DNA from: Chloroflexota bacterium
GTDB lineage: Bacteria; Chloroflexota; Anaerolineae; UBA7937; JACPPX01
Assembly: GCA_016196905.1 (NCBI GenBank)
Contig: JACPWV010000223.1
Coordinates: 1 to 13,685 of the forward strand
Direction of reading: 5' to 3'
Length of the DNA: 13,685 nucleotides
The number at the start of each line of letters is the position of its first letter. Positions within the stretch are counted from its first letter, which is position 1. The notes beneath the pieces are model-generated. The model ran no database searches, had not been told where the DNA came from, and saw nothing but the letters and a program-made list of their open reading frames with translations. Both the position numbers and the translations under genes were made by a program. Shown here piece after piece: positions 6,744-12,800 of this stretch.

Positions 6744-8456
6744 TCATCGATCCACCAGGCGAAAGTCATCGGGTGGGATACCCAGATAGCTGAAGAGCTG
6801 CTGGGCGATGCGGCTGAAGACCGGGGCGGCCACCACCGAGCCCCAGGGCGCCACGCTGGGCCGATCCAACTTGACCAGGATGATGAACTGCGGATCCTCC
6901 CGCGGGCCGAAGCCGATGAAAGAGGCGATGGTCCAGATGGGATCGTACCCGCCGGGGATGGGGATTTGGGCCGTCCCGGTCTTTCCCGCCAGGCTGTAGC
7001 CGGGGACCTGGGCCAGCACGGTCTCCCCACGGATCCCCTCCTCGAGCATGTGGGCCAGGGTGAGCGCCGTGTCCGGCTTGATTACCTGCCGGCGCGGCAT
7101 CTGAGGCTCGATGGGATGCGGGCCTGTCGGAGTAACCAGTTGGAGGCCCAGCTGAGGGGTTACCAGCTGACCTCCATTGGCAATAGAGGCCACTGCGGTG
7201 ATCATCTGCAAGGGGGTCACCCCGATCCCCTGACCGAAAGCGTTGGTGCCCAGATCGGATTCGTGCCAGGAAGGGTCGCCGGGAAGTTTGAGCAGGCCCG
7301 GGATCTCCCCCGCCAGATCGATCCCGCTCGTTTCGCCGAAGCCGAAGGCCTGCACATATTGATAGAAGGTCTCCGGGCCCATGCGGGTGCTGAGGGTGGC
7401 TGCCCCCACGTTCAGGGATTGGGCCAGTAGCTGAGTCATGTTGACCTGGCCGTAAGCGGCGCGGTTCCAGTTGTAGATGGGGCGGCCCCCCACCATGATC
7501 AGCCCGTTGTCCACGTAGGTCGACTCGGGGGTGACCAGGCCCGAATCCAGCGCGGCGGCCATGGTCACCACCTTGAAGACCGAGCCGGGCTCATAAACCT
7601 GACTGATGGCCGGGTTGGCGAAAAGCTCGTGCGGCTGGGTCTCGAAATAGCGATTGGGGTCGTAAGCGGGCTGGCTGGCCATCGCCAGGATCTGGCCGTT
7701 GCGCGGGTCCATGACGATGATCGTCCCGCTCTCCGCCCCCGATTCGCGCAGCCCCCGCCGCAGCTCCTCCTCCACCAGGGCTTGGATGGTGGCATCCAGG
7801 CTCACCACCAGAGAGGGGCCATCCGCCGCTGGGACGAAGCTGCCGTAGACCACCGGCACCGCCGCTCCGGCCGGATCGCGCTCACCCCCCCGCGAACCGG
7901 GCCGACCGAGCAGAAGGGAGTTGTAAGCCTCTTCCAGCCCGTAAAAAGCTTGTCCATCGGCTCCCACGAAACCGAGCAGATGGGCCGCAAGGGGGCCTTG
8001 GGGGTAGACGCGCTGGGGCAGCGGGCTGACCCCAATCCCTGGCAAAGACAGCTCCTGCAGCTGGTCACCTGCCTCCAGAGGGACGCCTTTGGCCAGGGTG
8101 ATCCCCAATGCCTCCTCTCGTAAGAGCTCCCATAGCCGTCCCGCGGGCTGGCCCAGGAGGGGGGCCAGCTGCTGGGCGGTCCACTCCGGGCTGGGCACAT
8201 CGCGGGGTGTGGCAAAAACCTCGTAGGCGTAGATGTCCCCGGCCAGGAGCGTTTCGTGTCGATCCAGGATGGATCCGCGTTGGGCGGGGATGGTTCGCTC
8301 GCGATAGTATTCCAACTGGCCCAGCTCGATCAATTCCGGGCGGCGGACGATCTGCCAATAGCCCAGGCGCAGGAACAGCAACAGGGCGAAGCCCAAGGTC
8401 AGGCTTCCAAGCACAAGCAGGCGGCCCGGAGTCCCCGGGTTCGGCGCAGCGGTCAT
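6744..8456 (-). CDS. ftsI: Class B penicillin-binding protein / septal transpeptidase FtsI
   Basis: A membrane-anchored transpeptidase that cross-links septal peptidoglycan and is the partner of FtsW. The protein is 570 aa. It has a short cytoplasmic tail, one transmembrane helix (about residues 12-30), a dimerisation/pedestal domain beginning near RTIPAQRGSILDRH (54-67), and a transpeptidase domain with all three active-site motifs: SVFK (292-295, catalytic Ser292), SLN (347-349) and KTG (492-494). The sequence ends about 75 residues after KTG, so there are no PASTA domains of the SpoVD/PBP2x type. The start has an AAGGAAAGAG Shine-Dalgarno-like run, partly engaged in a small hairpin. Its placement after the ftsL-like gene supports FtsI rather than an elongation-specific PBP2. 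Confidence 0.95.
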   Translation of the reverse strand: MTAAPNPGTPGRLLVLGSLTLGFALLLFLRLGYWQIVRRPELIELGQLEYYRERTIPAQRGSILDRHETLLAGDIYAYEVFATPRDVPSPEWTAQQLAPLLGQPAGRLWELLREEALGITLAKGVPLEAGDQLQELSLPGIGVSPLPQRVYPQGPLAAHLLGFVGADGQAFYGLEEAYNSLLLGRPGSRGGERDPAGAAVPVVYGSFVPAADGPSLVVSLDATIQALVEEELRRGLRESGAESGTIIVMDPRNGQILAMASQPAYDPNRYFETQPHELFANPAISQVYEPGSVFKVVTMAAALDSGLVTPESTYVDNGLIMVGGRPIYNWNRAAYGQVNMTQLLAQSLNVGAATLSTRMGPETFYQYVQAFGFGETSGIDLAGEIPGLLKLPGDPSWHESDLGTNAFGQGIGVTPLQMITAVASIANGGQLVTPQLGLQLVTPTGPHPIEPQMPRRQVIKPDTALTLAHMLEEGIRGETVLAQVPGYSLAGKTGTAQIPIPGGYDPIWTIASFIGFGPREDPQFIILVKLDRPSVAPWGSVVAAPVFSRIAQQLFSYLGIPPDDFRLVDR

Positions 8457-8469
8457 GGACGTCTCTTTC

Positions 8470-8487
8470 CTTCAGCGAATACTGAAG
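8470..8487 (-). promoter_or_regulatory. Hairpin next to the ftsI ribosome binding site
   Basis: On the minus strand CTTCAG at 8487-8482 and CTGAAG at 8475-8470 form a perfect 6-bp stem around a 6-nt loop. The 3' arm runs directly into the AAGGAAAGAG region preceding the ftsI ATG. Folding could partly mask the ribosome binding site. It is short and may be chance. Confidence 0.35.
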
Positions 8488-8503
8488 CGGACTCAGCGGC
8501 CGA

Positions 8504-8518
8504 TCAACGCCACTTCAT
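8504..8518 (-). other. Minimal four-codon ORF with strong RBS in the ftsL-ftsI gap
   Basis: Just after the ftsL stop the minus strand reads TAGGAGGACCCATG, a near-perfect AGGAGG four nt before an ATG. The frame is only Met-Lys-Trp-Arg-stop. It lies 47 nt upstream of the ftsI ATG, ahead of the 8470-8487 hairpin. It could be a leader mini-ORF controlling ftsI translation, a relic of an older ftsI start, or chance. The peptide itself is too short to judge. Confidence 0.3.
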
Positions 8519-8526
8519 GGGTCCTC

Positions 8527-9009
8527 CTAAGACTCGCCGGTGAGCAGAAGGCGCAGGGAATCCAGAAGGCGATCCCAGGCGCCCACTTCGGGGGCTGGGG
8601 TGGGGGTGGCCTCCAAGCCCTGGCGCCCCCAGCTGCCTTGGGGATACCCCGGCAAGAAGAGATACTCGGTCTGTTGAGGCGGGGCGAACCCCTGGGGTCC
8701 GGCTCGTCGACGCAGCACCGCCAGCTCTCCTGCGTGGGCGATCTCATAGCGCAGCTGAGCGTTCTCCCGGCGCAGGGCTTCCAGCTGGGAGGCCAGTTGG
8801 TGCCAGCGGATCACGGTGGTGGTCTCCTGGGTGGCCTGGGTCAGGTTGAACCAGCCGATCAAACTGGCCAGCCCCAAGGCGAGCAGGGCCAGACGCAGGG
8901 TCCTCGCCTGCCAGCGCCAGGGTATCGGCCCTCCCTTGGCCCGGCGGGGATGGGTCTGCGGGATGTAGGTTGAACCTTGAGGGTGAAGCGCAGTTCGCGG
9001 AGTGGCCAT
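8527..9009 (-). CDS. ftsL: FtsL-like bitopic division protein
   Basis: A 160-aa protein with a basic N-terminal cytoplasmic tail, a single transmembrane helix at about residues 37-56, then a coiled coil at about 66-102 (LEALRRENAQLRYEI in its centre), and a variable Pro-rich C-terminus. This is the architecture of FtsL/septum-formation-initiator proteins, which have little sequence conservation. The position between rsmH and ftsI is exactly where ftsL sits in dcw clusters. FtsL links FtsQ/DivIB and FtsB/DivIC to the FtsW-FtsI synthase. The ATG is 3 nt after the rsmH stop with no strong Shine-Dalgarno sequence, suggesting coupling. At 160 aa it is somewhat longer than the ~100-120 aa of many FtsL proteins, the extra length lying in the C-terminal tail. 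The assignment rests on topology and synteny. Confidence 0.8.
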   Translation of the reverse strand: MATPRTALHPQGSTYIPQTHPRRAKGGPIPWRWQARTLRLALLALGLASLIGWFNLTQATQETTTVIRWHQLASQLEALRRENAQLRYEIAHAGELAVLRRRAGPQGFAPPQQTEYLFLPGYPQGSWGRQGLEATPTPAPEVGAWDRLLDSLRLLLTGES

Positions 9010-9012
9010 GGC

Positions 9013-9900
9013 TCAGACAAGGCGCTGGGCGATGCGCAATTTGGCGCTTCGGCTGCGCGGATTGGCTCCCACTTCGTCAGGGCTGGGACGAATCGGCTTG
9101 CGAGTAAGGATGGACAAGGGCCGCTGGCCGCGCGTCGAGCCCCGAAAAAATTCTTTGACGATGCGGTCCTCCAGGGAGTGGAAGGAGATTACCGCTAGAC
9201 GGCCACCCGGGGCCAGGAGCGCAGCAGCCTGCGGCAGCGCCAACTCCAACGCTTCCAGCTCAGCGTTGACAGCGATGCGCAGGGCCTGGAAGGTGCGGGT
9301 GGCGGGGTGGATGCGGCCACGCCGCCCGCGGGTGGCCGAAGCCACCACCCGCGCCAGCTCGAGCGTGGAATGGAGCGGACGGCGGCGAACCATAGAACGA
9401 GCGATGGCCCGGGCGCGGGGTTCCTCTCCGTAGCGCCACAACAGCTCGGCCAGCTCCCGCTGCTCGGCGTGGTTCACCAGATCGGCGGCGCGCAGCGAAC
9501 TCCTAGGCGAATAACGCATGTCCAAGGGGCCATCCTCTCGAAAGGAGAATCCGCGTTCGGGCCGGGCCAACTGGACCGAGGAGAGGCCCAGGTCGAACAG
9601 GATCCCCTGTACCGAGTCGAAGCCGTTCTCGCGGGCGAGGCGCTTCAGCTCGCGAAAGTCCTCCTCGACCAGGGTGGCGCGACCTCGATAAGAGGCTAGG
9701 CGCTGGGCCGCCATCGCCAGCATGGCGGGATCGACATCGATCCCCAGGAGTCGTCCTCCAGGCTGACTGGCCTCCAGGATAGCCAGGGCGTGTCCGCCCG
9801 CTCCCAGCGTGGCGTCGATGTAGAGGCCCCCGGGCGCCACCCCCAGCCCGGCCAGCACCTGAGAGAGCAGGACGGGGGTGTGAGGAGGGCTTATCACCAT
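9013..9900 (-). CDS. rsmH: 16S rRNA (cytosine1402-N4)-methyltransferase RsmH (MraW)
   Basis: This SAM-dependent enzyme methylates N4 of C1402 in the ribosomal P site. The 295-aa length is normal. Diagnostic motifs: HTPVLL (7-12), the SAM-binding loop [11 protein letters not shown] (28-38), GIDVDP (53-58), [12 protein letters not shown] (100-111), [13 protein letters not shown] (117-129), [11 protein letters not shown] (202-212), [16 protein letters not shown] (237-252) and a basic C-terminus with [10 protein letters not shown] (280-289). It starts 2 nt after the mraZ stop, in the near-universal mraZ-rsmH pair that leads dcw clusters, and is followed 3 nt later by the ftsL-like gene. Nothing is missing or truncated. 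Confidence 0.98.
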   Translation of the reverse strand: MVISPPHTPVLLSQVLAGLGVAPGGLYIDATLGAGGHALAILEASQPGGRLLGIDVDPAMLAMAAQRLASYRGRATLVEEDFRELKRLARENGFDSVQGILFDLGLSSVQLARPERGFSFREDGPLDMRYSPRSSLRAADLVNHAEQRELAELLWRYGEEPRARAIARSMVRRRPLHSTLELARVVASATRGRRGRIHPATRTFQALRIAVNAELEALELALPQAAALLAPGGRLAVISFHSLEDRIVKEFFRGSTRGQRPLSILTRKPIRPSPDEVGANPRSRSAKLRIAQRLV

Positions 9901-9902
9901 CC

Positions 9903-10340
9903 TCAGATGCCCAGGCCCAGGTTGGACAGATGCTCGGCGATGGCCTCGGGATTCTCATCGAGTTTGCGCTTGACCTCCTCCCAGCGTTGCGGGTTCCAGA
10001 TCTCGAAGCGGGTGTGGGTGCCCACGATAATGGTTTCGTTGTCCAGCGCCGCGTATTCCCGCAAGGCGGGAGGCAGTAGAATTCGCCCCTGGCCATCGGG
10101 CTCGCAGAAGGCAGCGGCGGAGTACATGAGACGGCTGAAGTCGCGGGCATCCCTCTGGGTCAGGGGCAGGCTGTTGATCTTCTGAGTCAGGGTTTCCCAC
10201 TGGGTTGGGGGGAAGGCTAAGAGGCATCCGTCCAGGCCGCGAGTGACCACTACTCCCCCCGCCAAGCTGGGGCGGAACTTGGCCGGGATGGTCAAGCGAC
10301 CCTTGGAATCGATGGTGTGGCGATGCTCGCCCAAGAACAT
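9903..10340 (-). CDS. mraZ: Transcriptional regulator MraZ, first gene of the dcw operon
   Basis: MraZ is a DNA-binding protein with two AbrB/SpoVT-like repeats, known to bind repeats upstream of its own gene and repress the operon. The 145-aa sequence starts with the classic [16 protein letters not shown], followed by TIPAKFR (17-23). The second repeat contains the DGQGRILLP core (82-90). The start is fixed by this N-terminus, although the upstream sequence has no convincing Shine-Dalgarno sequence. Translation would follow a leader of about 90 nt. It lies directly downstream of a TATAAT promoter with TGGGN boxes at its transcription start, fitting autoregulation. The C-terminus reaches the rsmH start with a 2-nt gap. 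Confidence 0.98.
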   Translation of the reverse strand: MFLGEHRHTIDSKGRLTIPAKFRPSLAGGVVVTRGLDGCLLAFPPTQWETLTQKINSLPLTQRDARDFSRLMYSAAAFCEPDGQGRILLPPALREYAALDNETIIVGTHTRFEIWNPQRWEEVKRKLDENPEAIAEHLSNLGLGI

Positions 10341-10399
10341 GTGTTCGCGGAAGCCCCATTCGGTTTGCTATTGAGCTCGCCTCAACTTCTCAACCTATT

Positions 10400-10434
10400 T
10401 TCCATTTCTCCCCACATTCCCCCAAAATTTCCCA
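10400..10434 (-). promoter_or_regulatory. MraZ operator: TGGGN boxes at 10-bp period
   Basis: On the minus strand the boxes are TGGGA (10434-10430), TGGGG (10424-10420), TGGGG (10414-10410) and a degenerate TGGAA (10404-10400), each separated by exactly 5 nt. E. coli MraZ is known to bind TGGGN direct repeats with 5-nt spacers upstream of mraZ. Here the array begins 1 nt after the -10 hexamer and covers the likely transcription start, so binding should block initiation. Box geometry is seen directly. Binding is inferred. Confidence 0.85.
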
Positions 10435-10435
10435 C

Positions 10436-10464
10436 ATTATAGCTGACTTTACGCATCCGCACAA
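10436..10464 (-). promoter_or_regulatory. Promoter of the mraZ / dcw operon
   Basis: The -35 TTGTGC (10464-10459), a 17-nt spacer and a perfect -10 TATAAT (10441-10436) match a housekeeping sigma-70 promoter. Initiation is expected near 10429, giving a leader of about 90 nt before the mraZ ATG. The -35 matches TTGACA at only 3 of 6 positions, so activity may depend on other factors. The MraZ boxes follow immediately. Confidence 0.75.
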
Positions 10465-10485
10465 TACCCCCGAAGGTACTATGCG
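10458..10485. repeat. 28-bp imperfect palindrome over the mraZ -35 box
   Basis: Arms at 10458-10468 and 10475-10485 (11 bp each, 9 of 11 complementary) flank a 6-bp centre. On a minus-strand RNA both mismatches become G-U wobbles and the loop contains UUCG. There is no U-tract, so it is not a typical terminator. Because it covers the -35 hexamer (10459-10464), a dimeric-regulator operator is the simplest reading. Confidence 0.5.
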
Positions 10486-10489
10486 CAAA

Positions 10490-10509
10490 TTTTAAGGAAA
10501 CTTTTAAGG
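10490..10509. repeat. Short direct repeat TTTTAAGG
   Basis: TTTTAAGG occurs at 10490-10497 and again at 10502-10509, a 12-bp period, about 25-45 bp upstream of the mraZ -35 box. An AT-rich UP-element-like role or chance are both possible. This is a minor feature in an otherwise GC-rich window. Confidence 0.3.
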
Positions 10510-10684
10510 TTGGAGGTGACATTTATAGATCCCTGGGACGATTTATGGAGGTCTTGCTCGCCTGGAGGCCATCGCTGATTTGATTAACGAGCTCCAATCG
10601 CCCTCGCTACAACTTAGGGGGAAAACAAAACTTTCGTGTAGTTGCCGCGCAATTTACGGAAAGGTTGCGGATAGTCGAGGTTTA

Positions 10685-10713
10685 TTGACAATGCCTTAGT
10701 GGCTGGATATGAT
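10685..10713 (+). promoter_or_regulatory. Strong sigma-70-type promoter for the surface-glycan genes
   Basis: A perfect TTGACA (10685-10690), a 17-nt spacer and TATGAT (10708-10713, 5 of 6 to TATAAT) make the closest consensus promoter in the window. Transcription should begin near 10720. The -10 box overlaps the most upstream ATG (10709) of the following gene, so that ATG cannot be used from this promoter. Confidence 0.75.
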
Positions 10714-12343
10714 TCCCTCGATGCGGACCCGCTTGGCCATCGGTGCCTCTGTGCTCTCCCATTTTCACCTCGACGCCCCCTGGATTGTACTGACCCTGGC
10801 GATTGGGATGGGGCTCATCCTTGCAGCGCTGCCCCTGGCCTGGGCCAGCGCGGGTCTGCTGCTGGTACTCCTGCTTGTGGCCCTCTTGCGGCGTCCGGCC
10901 TGGGGGCTTTATTTCATCGTCTTTGCCGTGCCCTTTGGCTCGATCTTGGAGTTCCCCTTGGGGGTGCTCAGCATCGGTCTGGCTGAGCTGACCTTGGTGG
11001 CCACCGCTGCGGCCTGGATAGGGCGCATGCTGGCACGAAAGGAGTTCTACCTTCCCCGGGCGCCTTTGGTCGTTCCCCTCCTCCTTTTTTTGGGCGCGAT
11101 CTCTCTTTCGGCCGTGGGGTCGACCTCGCTTTCCTACAGCTTGAAAGGCGTGTTGATCTGGCTCGAGGTTTTGGTGGTGTACTTGCTTGTGGCAGATCAG
11201 ATCCGAACGGGCGAGGTAAACCAGCTCGTCCTCGCGGTTTTCCTGGCCGGGTCGCTGCAGGCACTGCTGGGCATTTATCAGTTTCTAAGGGGCCAAGGCC
11301 CGGAGAGTTTCCTTGTGCTGGGCCGCTTCATCCGCGCCTACGGGAGCTTCGAGCAACCCAACCCCTTTGGTGGGTATATGGGGTTGATCATCCCCCTGGC
11401 CACCGCCGTGGCCCTGGCCCCCGGGCCTACCCATAGGGGCATGCTTTTCAGGGGCGTTGCCGCCCTGGCCTTAGGGCTAACCGGCGCGGCGCTGATCATG
11501 TCCTGGTCCCGCGGCGCTTGGATGGGAGCGGCCGCGGCCATCGTCGCTTCGCTGGGGTTGGGTGCCTGGGCGCTGGCTTTCGATCGCCGCTGGGCAGGGC
11601 TGTTGGCCGGCGCGCTCACCGGAAGCCTGGCCCTATTTTGGTGGGCCTCCGCCGGCGAGCCGGCCCTGGGACTGCTGATCGGCGCCTTGGCCGCGTTGGG
11701 CGGTGGTGTGCTCCTCGCGGCTGGCCGGGGCGGGCGGCGCGCCATAATATTATGGTCGTTTCTGATTGTCCTGGCGGCGATCTTGTCCGCGGGCGGCGCG
11801 TTCGATGTGATCCCCGCTCCGCTGGTCGAGCGCCTCATCGACTTTTTCCCCTATCTTCAAGTGGGGGATGTGCGTTATGCAGTGCTCAGCGACGAGAACT
11901 TCGCCGTCCTGGAGCGTCTGGCGCTTTGGCAGGCTGCCTGGTCCATGTGGGGTTCCAGCCCCTGGCTGGGCGTCGGGATCGGCAACTACGTGCCGCTCTA
12001 TCCGCGCTTCAAGGTGGCCGGCTGGGACGATCCGCTGGGGCACGCCCACAACTACTATTTGCAGGTCGCCGCGGAAACCGGCCTGCTGGGCACGCTGGCT
12101 TACATCGCCCTGTGGGGGGTTATTTTCTGGCAGGCCCTTCGACTCCTGGCCCGGGGCCCGATGGCCTGGCGTGCCGTGATCGCCGGAATCCTCGGATCCC
12201 TGGTCGCCCTCTCCGTTCACAGCTTGGTGGATTATCTTTACGTGCACGCCATGAACATGCATATCGGCATCTATCTCGGCCTCCTGGCGGTGATCCATTC
12301 CGCGACCTCGAACCAAGGAGCCAGAAGTGAAGCGCCGGAGTAA
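10709..12343 (+). CDS. O-antigen ligase / polymerase family membrane protein (Wzy_C-like)
   Basis: The longest frame gives 544 aa with about a dozen hydrophobic helices. Family signatures: YGSFEQPNPFGGYMG (211-225), SWSRGAW in a helix (265-271), a large extracytoplasmic loop, then HAHNYYLQVAAETGLLG (445-461) with the histidines and acidic residue typical of WaaL/Wzy-type proteins. Such proteins transfer or polymerise undecaprenyl-linked glycans on the outer face of the membrane. WaaL, Wzy or a glycan ligase for another acceptor cannot be separated from sequence alone. A near-consensus promoter overlaps the first ATG, so the true start is probably ATG 10721 (leaderless) or later, such as 10808 just before a helix. 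The end overlaps the GtrA-like gene by 17 nt, indicating one operon. Confidence 0.88.
   Translation: MIPSMRTRLAIGASVLSHFHLDAPWIVLTLAIGMGLILAALPLAWASAGLLLVLLLVALLRRPAWGLYFIVFAVPFGSILEFPLGVLSIGLAELTLVATAAAWIGRMLARKEFYLPRAPLVVPLLLFLGAISLSAVGSTSLSYSLKGVLIWLEVLVVYLLVADQIRTGEVNQLVLAVFLAGSLQALLGIYQFLRGQGPESFLVLGRFIRAYGSFEQPNPFGGYMGLIIPLATAVALAPGPTHRGMLFRGVAALALGLTGAALIMSWSRGAWMGAAAAIVASLGLGAWALAFDRRWAGLLAGALTGSLALFWWASAGEPALGLLIGALAALGGGVLLAAGRGGRRAIILWSFLIVLAAILSAGGAFDVIPAPLVERLIDFFPYLQVGDVRYAVLSDENFAVLERLALWQAAWSMWGSSPWLGVGIGNYVPLYPRFKVAGWDDPLGHAHNYYLQVAAETGLLGTLAYIALWGVIFWQALRLLARGPMAWRAVIAGILGSLVALSVHSLVDYLYVHAMNMHIGIYLGLLAVIHSATSNQGARSEAPE
12315..12320 (+). promoter_or_regulatory. Ribosome binding site for the GtrA-like gene
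   Basis: AAGGAG six nt before a GTG at 12327. It decides the start in favour of GTG over any downstream ATG and couples translation to the overlapping upstream gene. Confidence 0.75.
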
Positions 12344-12788
12344 GGTTCTTCTTGAAAATCGCCGCGAGTTCGAGCAGTTCATCAAATGGTCGGTGGTGGG
12401 CGCGCTGGGGGCGCTGGTGGACTACGCTATTCTCATCGCTCTGGTGGAGGGGGTCCACCTGTATCCGGGCGTCGCCCAGGGCATCTCCTTCTCGGCTGCA
12501 GTGATCAACAACTACATCTGGAATCGCCTTTGGACTTTCGGGGACATTCGCCATAAGGGGGCAGTCCTCCAATTTACTCAGTTCTTCGTCGTGAGTGTGG
12601 TCGGCCTGGCCATCCGAACTGCCCTCTTCCTCTTCCTTTTCGAAGTCGCTTTGCTTTTCCTGGCTTTCCGTGCTCGTTACCTGGTCGCCACGGCCGTGGC
12701 CCTTATCCTGGTCCTCATTTGGAACTTTTTCGTCAACCGCGCCTGGACCTTTCGAGAACAGCCTCACTCACCCCCGGGCGGGGTCTGA
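12327..12788 (+). CDS. GtrA-like membrane protein
   Basis: A 153-aa protein with four predicted helices (about residues 20-40, 45-63, 83-108 and 118-134) and the paired GtrA-family signatures: INNYIWNRLWTF near 60-71 after helix two, and WNFFVNRAWTF near 131-141 after helix four. GtrA proteins are thought to help flip or present undecaprenyl-phosphate-linked sugars for surface-glycan modification. The start is GTG at 12327, supported by AAGGAG at 12315-12320 with a 6-nt spacer, inside the end of the previous gene (17-nt overlap). The next gene, a glycosyltransferase, begins 12 nt after the stop. The family is clear but the transported sugar is not. Confidence 0.9.
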   Translation: MKRRSKVLLENRREFEQFIKWSVVGALGALVDYAILIALVEGVHLYPGVAQGISFSAAVINNYIWNRLWTFGDIRHKGAVLQFTQFFVVSVVGLAIRTALFLFLFEVALLFLAFRARYLVATAVALILVLIWNFFVNRAWTFREQPHSPPGGV

Positions 12789-12800
12789 TCGAGAGCGGCG

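Larger units (their letters stand above)
10341..10708. other. Divergent intergenic region between mraZ and the O-antigen-ligase-like gene
   Basis: This 368-bp region is visibly richer in A and T than its flanks and contains no convincing ORF. It holds the mraZ promoter, MraZ boxes and palindrome at its left side, and the start of the plus-strand promoter at its right edge. Between about 10510 and 10684 I see only a few TGGAGG repeats and short peptides that end quickly, with no terminator and no RNA gene I recognise. Confidence 0.8.

Noticed and set aside
4273..6747. Open frame continuing from murD upstream through mraY and murF, as if one ~1300-residue protein
   Set aside because: The upstream part is Gly/Arg/Pro/Ala-rich with no domain and lies out of frame over two clear genes. 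High GC simply makes stops rare. murD starts at the ATGA junction at 4272.
6387..7430. 347-codon plus-strand frame opposite ftsI/murF
   Set aside because: Same reasoning: complete motif-bearing genes lie on the other strand, and the translation shows no recognisable domain.
10490..10509. TTTTAAGG repeats as part of an intrinsic terminator with the 10458-10485 palindrome
   Set aside because: The plus-strand hairpin has two mismatches and the following sequence is not a run of T, so it does not fit an intrinsic terminator for either direction.
10515..10580. Short reading frames following TGGAGG motifs in the intergenic region
   Set aside because: Each ends within about 12-20 codons, has no suitable start spacing and resembles nothing known.
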